DNA from: Pedobacter sp. UBA1654
GTDB taxonomy: Bacteria > Bacteroidota > Bacteroidia > Sphingobacteriales > Sphingobacteriaceae
NCBI GenBank assembly: GCA_002320935.1
Contig: DCLG01000041.1
Span: 3,596 to 9,476, forward strand
Length of the DNA stretch: 5,881 nt
Direction of reading: 5' to 3'
Shown here: piece after piece, positions 1-4,316 of the stretch
How positions within the stretch are numbered: position 1 is the first letter of the stretch
Layout of the letters: every line of letters starts with the position of its first letter
Notes under the pieces: generated by a model
Told to the model about the DNA's origin: nothing
The model's database searches: none
The model's input: the letters and a program-made list of their open reading frames with translations, nothing else
Translations under genes and position numbers: made by a program

Positions 1-1070
1 AACGTTGTAACTCTATTTTCACTTTTAATTGTATCAATCTTACCGGTATACTTATTTAATTCGCGATCCTTTGCCGTAAGAAAAATAATAAAGTCAAAGG
101 CTGGATATTTTGAGCTTGTTAAAGATAATTCTTCACAAATCTTTTGGACTGTTGCAGTCTTCCCATTACCCCCATGGCCCCATAAAGTTATGCAAACGGA
201 GGAACTCTTTTCTTTACCGGTTAGAAATTCATAAACCTTCTGCTTTATACTTCCTACCTCGATATATCGCTTGTAATTTGGTGTAAAAATATTCATAATG
301 CAGCCGTTCGATTGCCGCTTTAAGAGATCGTTTGCAGCTAGCTCAAATTCTGACCAACACTTTGTGTAGGTACTTCCAGACCTGTCAATTCTATTATATC
401 GTATTTGGCCTATCAAGGGTTGTTGCACACCCCGGTAAACATAGATTGCATCGTCCTCACTATCAATGTGTATAAAGGGAGACAAACGGATGTACACATT
501 AGGTTCGAATGAGGCATATAAATTTCCTACTTCGAATTCTTGTACCTCCTGGGGACACTTCCAGTTCCCACGAATATCACCATCGTAACCATACAGTGTG
601 CCAGTAAAGTTTTTGGTGACATCATCAAAACCCTGGCAAATTAGTAAGTCTGTATTTCTACTTAATACAGGTATGCGCAGGTCTAAAAGTCGCTTATACC
701 ATTCGTTGAACTGTGCCGAGAAATTAGCTAGATCATCTTCAAAGCTATACCCGTGTCCAATCAGATCATTCCTTAATTCAGCGAATGAAGTAAGTTCTGA
801 ATTAGAACTCGATCTTTTAATTTCCTGGTCAACATCTAGTTTCTGGATTATATTCGCAATGGAGCCGATGGATGGTCTTTGAACTTCTTTACTGATGTTG
901 CCTTGTAAAATAAAATCTTCGATTCCAATCCTTTCCCAATTTTTGCTCCAGAAATATGCTAATAATAGATTAAAGCAATATTCTACTCTAACTTGATAAT
1001 AAACCTTGGCATTTGCGGTTCCTTCAAACCTTTTTATTTTACTGTCAATCGTTCTAAGAATAAAGTCCAC
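1..1070 (-). CDS. HEPN-like/STAND P-loop NTPase, candidate defence protein (C-terminus beyond left edge)
   Basis: The frame is open from the TAG at 1095-1097 to the left edge, giving 356 visible codons from a GTG start at 1068-1070. Numbered from that GTG, the helical N-terminus contains R100-N-D-L-I-G-H106, which fits the RNxxxxH motif of HEPN domains, many of which are RNases. Residues 140-260 form a less recognisable, probably beta-rich segment. At about 268-285 comes a YIEVGSIKQKVYEFL stretch like those just before STAND NTPase domains. It is followed by hydrophobic VCITLW and the Walker A motif GHGGNGKT (298-305). FDFIIFLTAKDREL (325-338) matches the second strand region of NB-ARC/STAND NTPases. 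Walker B and the sensor repeats would lie off the window. Such proteins usually sense a ligand, oligomerise and trigger an effector; defence is inferred from architecture and position. No in-frame ATG exists before residue 259, so the start is uncertain. The DNA is visibly more AT-rich than rnhA or purL, which suggests transfer. Confidence 0.8.
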   Translation of the reverse strand, partial: MDFILRTIDSKIKRFEGTANAKVYYQVRVEYCFNLLLAYFWSKNWERIGIEDFILQGNISKEVQRPSIGSIANIIQKLDVDQEIKRSSSNSELTSFAELRNDLIGHGYSFEDDLANFSAQFNEWYKRLLDLRIPVLSRNTDLLICQGFDDVTKNFTGTLYGYDGDIRGNWKCPQEVQEFEVGNLYASFEPNVYIRLSPFIHIDSEDDAIYVYRGVQQPLIGQIRYNRIDRSGSTYTKCWSEFELAANDLLKRQSNGCIMNIFTPNYKRYIEVGSIKQKVYEFLTGKEKSSSVCITLWGHGGNGKTATVQKICEELSLTSSKYPAFDFIIFLTAKDRELNKYTGKIDTIKSENRVTT

Positions 1071-1134
1071 TGATACGAGCGTTAAATGTTCATACTAAAG
1101 ATAGAAACAAATTTGAAAGTATTTAATTATCATT

Positions 1135-1215
1135 CACCTGAAATTTAGACAGACATACCAAAATGTACATTTTGATTACATGGTTCATAAGCAAAGAGAA
1201 AACTAGTTTCAGGTG
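1135..1215. repeat. 9-bp inverted repeat CACCTGAAA ... TTTCAGGTG
   Basis: CACCTGAAA at 1135-1143 and its exact reverse complement TTTCAGGTG at 1207-1215 are separated by 63 bp. They bracket the 16-bp palindrome at 1159-1174, all upstream of the HEPN-STAND gene. A pair of operator half-sites for a looping regulator is possible, but a 9-bp match can arise by chance. Confidence 0.45.
1159..1174. promoter_or_regulatory. 16-bp perfect palindrome, candidate operator
   Basis: CAAAATGTACATTTTG is identical to its own reverse complement over all 16 bases. It lies 88 bp upstream of the GTG start of the HEPN-STAND gene. A perfect two-fold symmetric site of this length in a promoter region is typical of a homodimeric repressor site. 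The regulator is not visible in the window. No clear -33/-7 promoter was found around it. Confidence 0.45.
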
Positions 1216-1245
1216 TAAAATGCTATTACCTATTTATAGCGGTGA

Positions 1246-1264
1246 TTAAGAAACGGATTCTTAA
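1246..1264. repeat. Short AT-rich hairpin TTAAGAA-5-TTCTTAA
   Basis: A perfect 7-bp inverted repeat with a 5-nt loop (ACGGA) lies between the tRNA-His terminator and the HEPN-STAND gene. The stem is AT-rich and has no adjoining T tract on either strand, so it is not a convincing terminator. It could be a further protein-binding site or chance. Confidence 0.3.
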
Positions 1265-1330
1265 CGTTCTTTATTAGTTTTCTAAATCAATCCATTCTTG
1301 ATTAGGCTCTCTTTCACATAGAAGCCTAGA

Positions 1331-1361
1331 AAACAAAAAAGCAGCCCATCTGGACTGCTTT
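1331..1361 (-). terminator. Rho-independent terminator of tRNA-His
   Basis: Read on the minus strand, a 10-bp stem (AAAGCAGTCC with GGGCTGCTTT, one G-T wobble) closes a 4-nt loop AGAT and runs into a T-rich tract (1331-1340). It begins 7 nt after the encoded CCA of tRNA-His. It therefore ends the tRNA transcript and insulates the HEPN-STAND gene from it. Confidence 0.85.
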
Positions 1362-1368
1362 CAAAAAC

Positions 1369-1446
1369 TGGGGTGGAATATGGGGCTCGAACCCACGACC
1401 CTCGGTACCACAAACCGATGCTCTAACCAACTGAGCTAAAACCACC
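1369..1446 (-). tRNA. tRNA-His (anticodon GTG)
   Basis: The minus strand folds as a full tRNA. It has a D-arm AGCTC...GAGC, an anticodon stem TCGGT/ACCGA (1414-1418 and 1402-1406) with loop TTGTGGT and anticodon GTG at 1409-1411, a T-arm GTGGG-TTCGAGC-CCCAT, and an encoded 3' CCA (1369-1371). The extra 5' G at 1446 faces C73 at 1372, which is the G-1:C73 hallmark of histidine tRNAs. The acceptor stem has two adjacent U-U oppositions (U5/U68 and U6/U67), which is odd for a working tRNA. It has its own promoter upstream and terminator downstream and appears to be a single-gene unit. Confidence 0.95.
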
Positions 1447-1460
1447 ATGTTTTACGATGA

Positions 1461-1491
1461 CAAAAGTACGATTAATAATATTCCAAGCAAA
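1461..1491 (-). promoter_or_regulatory. Bacteroidota-type promoter of tRNA-His
   Basis: On the minus strand TTTG (1488-1491) is followed after exactly 19 bp by TACTTTTG (1461-1468). This matches the Bacteroidota vegetative consensus TTTG-N19-TAnnTTTG in every fixed position. The tRNA 5' end lies 14 nt downstream of the -7 box, which fits a short 5' leader removed by RNase P. Confidence 0.85.
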
Positions 1492-1560
1492 TTTATTTAA
1501 ACTTTCTCCCTGCACTTTCTGATAACCCTATCAACATCAAAGGATTAAAATTCAGCCAAA

Positions 1561-1585
1561 GGGTGCAATATGGGGCTCGAGCCCA
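1561..1585 (-). repeat. Orphan copy of the tRNA-His T-arm and 3' acceptor strand
   Basis: These 25 bases match 1371-1395 of the tRNA-His gene in 23 positions and in the same orientation. They cover the T-arm to near the 3' end. No D-arm or anticodon arm follows at 1586-1660, so it is not a second tRNA gene. Length and position correspond to the core attachment sites that integrases use in tRNA 3' ends. A decayed tandem tRNA copy is the main alternative. Confidence 0.7.
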
Positions 1586-1601
1586 AAACTTAAAGAGTGA
1601 A

Positions 1602-1631
1602 AACCTCCATTAATCCACACCAACCTCCATT
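1602..1631. repeat. 10-bp direct repeat AACCTCCATT
   Basis: AACCTCCATT occurs at 1602-1611 and again at 1622-1631, a 20-bp period, just upstream of the rnhA -7 box. A two-turn spacing could suit tandem binding of one protein near the promoter. With only two copies this is suggestive at most. Confidence 0.35.
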
Positions 1632-1647
1632 TTCAAACCAGAAAACC

Positions 1648-1655
1648 TACCTTTG
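1648..1655 (+). promoter_or_regulatory. -7 box of the rnhA promoter
   Basis: TACCTTTG matches the Bacteroidota -7 consensus TAnnTTTG exactly and ends 8 nt before the rnhA ATG. No good TTTG -33 element lies at 18-20 bp upstream. If it is used, transcription would begin only a few bases before the start codon, giving a nearly leaderless mRNA. Confidence 0.55.
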
Positions 1656-1663
1656 CCCCTTCT

Positions 1664-2137
1664 ATGATCGAAATCTTCACAGACGGCGCAGCAAGTGGAA
1701 ACCCGGGTCCAGGTGGCTACGGTGTCATCCTGCGCTCCGGAAAGCACTACAAGGAACTTAGCGGCGGCTTCCGCATGACCACCAACAACCGTATGGAACT
1801 ACTCGCCGTGATTGAAGGCCTAAAAGCCATCAAAACACCAGGCGCCCAGGTGATGGTTACCTCCGATTCCAAGTACGTCATCGATTCCATAGAAAAGAAA
1901 TGGGTATTCGGCTGGGCCAAGACCGGCTTTAAAGGCAAGAAGAACAAAGACCTCTGGATGCAGTTCCTGAATATCTACAAGCTTCACCAGGTGGCCTTCA
2001 CCTGGATCAAAGGGCATAACCTGCACCCGGAAAATGAACGCTGCGACCAGCTTGCAGTCGCAGCATCAAAAAACCGTGCAGCCTGGCAAATTGACTACGA
2101 ATTTGAAGCAGAAAGAAACAAGTCTACGCTACTTTAG
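1664..2137 (+). CDS. rnhA: Ribonuclease HI
   Basis: This cytoplasmic enzyme cleaves the RNA strand of RNA-DNA hybrids, removing primers and R-loops. The 157 residues match the usual length (E. coli 155) and the whole protein is one RNase H fold. The four metal-binding acids are visible: D7 in [16 protein letters not shown]45 in [10 protein letters not shown]68 in TSDSKYV, and D128 in NERCDQLA. The conserved mobile-loop histidine is H118 in IKGHN. The basic handle segment [15 protein letters not shown] (84-98) is present, as in the E. coli enzyme. The ATG at 1664 puts the first strand at the expected position and follows a -7 box. The gene converges on the fbp remnant and its end overlaps that stop region by 14 bp. 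Base composition is more GC-rich than the region left of tRNA-His. Confidence 0.96.
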   Translation: MIEIFTDGAASGNPGPGGYGVILRSGKHYKELSGGFRMTTNNRMELLAVIEGLKAIKTPGAQVMVTSDSKYVIDSIEKKWVFGWAKTGFKGKKNKDLWMQFLNIYKLHQVAFTWIKGHNLHPENERCDQLAVAASKNRAAWQIDYEFEAERNKSTLL

Positions 2138-2160
2138 CCTGGTGCCCGGCGAGTAGACTT
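2120..2160. terminator. Inverted repeat across the rnhA/fbp convergent ends, possible weak terminator
   Basis: AAGTCTAC (2120-2127) and GTAGACTT (2153-2160) are perfect reverse complements separated by 25 nt. They span both the rnhA stop codon (2135-2137) and the fbp stop codon (2124-2126). Convergent genes often share a terminator here, but the loop is long and no real T tract follows on either strand, so function is doubtful. Confidence 0.25.
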
Positions 2161-2720
2161 TCGACCATCTCCACCATCTTCCTGGAACCAATGTAAACGG
2201 CTGTACGCTGGTGCAGTTCTGTAGGCTCAATCTCCATGATCCTTCGGAAACCATCGGAGGCCACACCCCCAGCCTGCTCAATAATGAACGCCATGGGATT
2301 ACACTCATACATCAGTCGAAGTTTACCCCGCGGCGAACCTGCCGTGGTCGGATACATATAGATCCCACCTTTGATCAGGTTCCGGTGGATATCTGCCACC
2401 ATGGAGCCAATATATCTGGAGGTATAAGGCCGGTTGCTCGCTTTATCCTCTACCTGCACATACTTGATGTACTTCTTCACCCCTTCCGGGAAATGCACAT
2501 AATTACGTTCGTAAACTTGCCCATGGATGGATCTAAAGTAAAGCTGTTCACGCCCTTCCCTGTCGTGTACACGAGCATGGTCGAAGAGCCATAGATCACG
2601 TAACCCGCAGCAACCTGCTCCGTGCCTTTCTGCAGCACATCTTCAAGCGTGGCTTTACCTTCGGTAGATTTCCGTCTGAAGATGGAAAAAATAGTACCTA
2701 CGGAGACATTACAGTCGACC
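2124..2720 (-). pseudogene. fbp: Class I fructose-1,6-bisphosphatase remnant, 5'-truncated with an internal frameshifting deletion
   Basis: Class I FBPase hydrolyses fructose-1,6-bisphosphate in gluconeogenesis and is normally about 330 residues. Here two pieces lie in different frames. The first (2719 down to about 2519) reads [16 protein letters not shown] ... [17 protein letters not shown] ... LDPSMG, the middle of the enzyme. The second (about 2516 to 2124) reads [19 protein letters not shown] ... [15 protein letters not shown] ... [25 protein letters not shown] ... to the C-terminus. About 15-20 residues between DPSMG and the NYVHFPEGV segment are gone and the frame shifts by one. Everything before IDCNVSV, including the metal-binding DPLDGSSN motif, is absent, since the homology begins right after the TAA of the upstream phosphoesterase. 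About 195 residues of homology remain, so activity is not expected. A GTG at 2496-2498 could start only the C-terminal 124 residues. The good conservation of what remains means recent decay, or a misassembly. Confidence 0.85.
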
Positions 2721-3212
2721 TTACCTTTTACCTAACTCAATTACCTCTAAGTTATCAATTTTTTCACCAGAAATGCTTAACCGGATCAATGTTCTTACTT
2801 TATGCCAGCCGGATTTACCTGCAGCACCGGGATTTATATGCAGGCAGTTAATTTTAGGATCAAACATCACTTTTAAAATGTGCGAGTGTCCTGTTATGAA
2901 TAGCTTCGGAGGCTTAGTGTATATTTCTGGCCTCACCTGAGCGGAATATCTTCCCGGATAGCCACCAATGTGCGTCATCCAGACATCCACATCCTCACAC
3001 ATGAACCGGTTATGTTCCGGGAACTCTAATCGGATGTCCTTATCGTCGATATTACCCCATACTCCACGCAGTGGTTTGAAAGCGATTAATGGTGCGGCAA
3101 CACCTGCACCGAAATCGCCAGCATGCCAGACCTCGTCGCATTCCTCAAAATGTTTAAATACTGCTTCATCCAGATACCCGTGGGTATCCGATATCAATCC
3201 AATTCGCTTCAA
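2721..3212 (-). CDS. YfcE/MJ0936-type metallophosphoesterase
   Basis: This is a 163-residue calcineurin-like phosphoesterase of the small YfcE family, full length for the family. These dimetal enzymes hydrolyse phosphodiesters in vitro and their cellular substrate is usually unknown. Metal-ligand motifs appear in order: SDTHG (D9, H11), HAGDF (D33), GNID (N54), THIGG (H81) and GHSH (H109, H111), followed by NPGAAG (127-132), also typical. No signal peptide or membrane segment is seen, so it is cytoplasmic. The start is TTG (3210-3212), chosen because family members begin about this far before SDTHG and no ATG lies nearby. It sits 10 nt after the trmN6 stop and is probably co-transcribed. Its own stop codon directly abuts the fbp remnant, so a deletion ended exactly at this gene's 3' end. 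Confidence 0.92.
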   Translation of the reverse strand: MKRIGLISDTHGYLDEAVFKHFEECDEVWHAGDFGAGVAAPLIAFKPLRGVWGNIDDKDIRLEFPEHNRFMCEDVDVWMTHIGGYPGRYSAQVRPEIYTKPPKLFITGHSHILKVMFDPKINCLHINPGAAGKSGWHKVRTLIRLSISGEKIDNLEVIELGKR

Positions 3213-3222
3213 AATAGTAGAT

Positions 3223-3927
3223 TTAAAATGCCAGGAAAAAATCCTTTAGCAAACTTACATATGCATCGGTATATACACCTTGTGCGGCGTAAATATAAAA
3301 ATCTTCATGTACCGGCGCTGCATTGGCGAAGCTGAAACAAATCACCTGCCGGATCTCGGGTTTACTTTCATCGGAATGCACATGGATGATCCGCTTCGGA
3401 AATAACTTGTACAGAACGGCCTGTACAACCAGTTCCTCTGCTTGTTTTACCGGTAAGATGAGCCAGCACTCACCAGAAGGATTTAGCAGCAGGGAGACCT
3501 TCCGTATCAATCCAACAAAGAAATCTTCATCGGCATGCCGTGCCAGTCGCTTTCTAGCTTCGGGATTTTTAAGGTCGTTTACAAAGAATGGGGGATTGGA
3601 AATGATGAGGTCGTAAGCAAAATCGCTTTCAAAGGTCAGGATGTCTCCGGTATGAACAGAAAGTCTTGAAGCAAAAGGAGACGAAGAAAAGTTCTTAGCA
3701 GCTGTAGAAGCTGCAGAAGCATCAATTTCTACGCCATCAACAAAAGCCCCAGGAAACCGCTGGGCCAGCATCATGGCGATTACACCTGTCCCGGTACCTA
3801 CATCCAGTATCCGCGAAGGGGCATTTGCCGTAACGATGCCGCCGATCAGCACACCGTCTGTATTGATCTTCATCGCACAGCCGGACTGGTCCACCGAAAA
3901 TTGTTTAAAACGAAATATACTCCCCAT
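3223..3927 (-). CDS. trmN6: tRNA1(Val) (adenine(37)-N6)-methyltransferase, TrmN6/YfiC type
   Basis: The predicted enzyme transfers a methyl group from S-adenosylmethionine to N6 of A37 in tRNA-Val. The 234 residues compare with about 245 in E. coli YfiC. The N-terminal FRFKQFSVDQSGCAMKINTD block (5-24) is the family signature. It is followed by SAM-binding motif I LDVGTGTGVI (41-50), the acidic end of strand 2 at GVEID (65-69), and the N6-adenine catalytic motif NPPF (111-114) after DLIIS. The rest completes a Rossmann-like methyltransferase with no membrane segment. The ATG at 3925-3927 is 2 nt after the VOC gene stop, indicating coupled expression. Other small N6-adenine methyltransferases share NPPF, so the exact tRNA target is inferred from the family signature. 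Confidence 0.9.
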   Translation of the reverse strand: MGSIFRFKQFSVDQSGCAMKINTDGVLIGGIVTANAPSRILDVGTGTGVIAMMLAQRFPGAFVDGVEIDASAASTAAKNFSSSPFASRLSVHTGDILTFESDFAYDLIISNPPFFVNDLKNPEARKRLARHADEDFFVGLIRKVSLLLNPSGECWLILPVKQAEELVVQAVLYKLFPKRIIHVHSDESKPEIRQVICFSFANAAPVHEDFYIYAAQGVYTDAYVSLLKDFFLAF

Positions 3928-3929
3928 CG

Positions 3930-4313
3930 CTAACGCTCGTAGATCTCCAGCGGCAGCTTGTCCGGATCGGTAAAGAAGGTGAAGCGCTTGCCGGTGTACT
4001 CGTCCACACGGATGGGCTCTGTTACCACAGCCCGTGAATTTAAAGTAGCAACCACAGCATCCAAATCATTTACTTCGAAACACAAATGCCTTAGGCCGAC
4101 CGCTTCCGGACCGGAAGCCCTTAATGGTGGGTTTTCAAAAGAAAAAAGCTCGATCTGGTAGTGACTATTCACTGCCAGATCAAGCTTGTAAGATTTCCTG
4201 GCTTCCCGGTATACTTCCTGTACCACCGTTAAACCAAGCGTATTCACGTAGAAATCTTTGCTCCGCTCGTAGTCGGAGCAAATGATCGCTACATGGTGTA
4301 TTTTATTGAACAT
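3930..4313 (-). CDS. VOC family (glyoxalase I-like) protein
   Basis: This 127-residue protein of the vicinal-oxygen-chelate superfamily is built of two beta-alpha-beta-beta-beta modules. The four usual metal-ligand positions are filled: H7 in KIHHVAI, E55 in QIELFSF, H76 in LRHLCFEV, and E123 in PLEIYE. It resembles the short YaeR/GloA2-like group, whose substrates are mostly not established. It could detoxify methylglyoxal or act on another small carbonyl compound; the sequence does not decide. The ATG at 4311-4313 lies 3 nt after the purL stop and the stop lies 2 nt before trmN6, so it is almost certainly co-transcribed with both. It has no signal peptide and is cytoplasmic. Confidence 0.9.
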   Translation of the reverse strand: MFNKIHHVAIICSDYERSKDFYVNTLGLTVVQEVYREARKSYKLDLAVNSHYQIELFSFENPPLRASGPEAVGLRHLCFEVNDLDAVVATLNSRAVVTEPIRVDEYTGKRFTFFTDPDKLPLEIYER

Positions 4314-4316
4314 GGC

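Noticed and set aside
598..882. Plus-strand frame of 94 codons
   Set aside because: It lies opposite the HEPN-STAND gene, whose minus-strand frame has recognisable motifs; the plus-strand translation has none.
1163..1249. Plus-strand frame of 28 codons starting inside the 16-bp palindrome
   Set aside because: It is short, has no ribosome-binding site or promoter, and no recognisable product; AT-rich intergenic DNA gives such frames by chance.
1747..2026. Two minus-strand frames within rnhA
   Set aside because: They are shadows of rnhA; the plus-strand protein carries all RNase HI catalytic residues.
2211..2594. Plus-strand frame of 127 codons
   Set aside because: It is antisense to the fbp remnant, whose minus-strand translation clearly matches FBPase.
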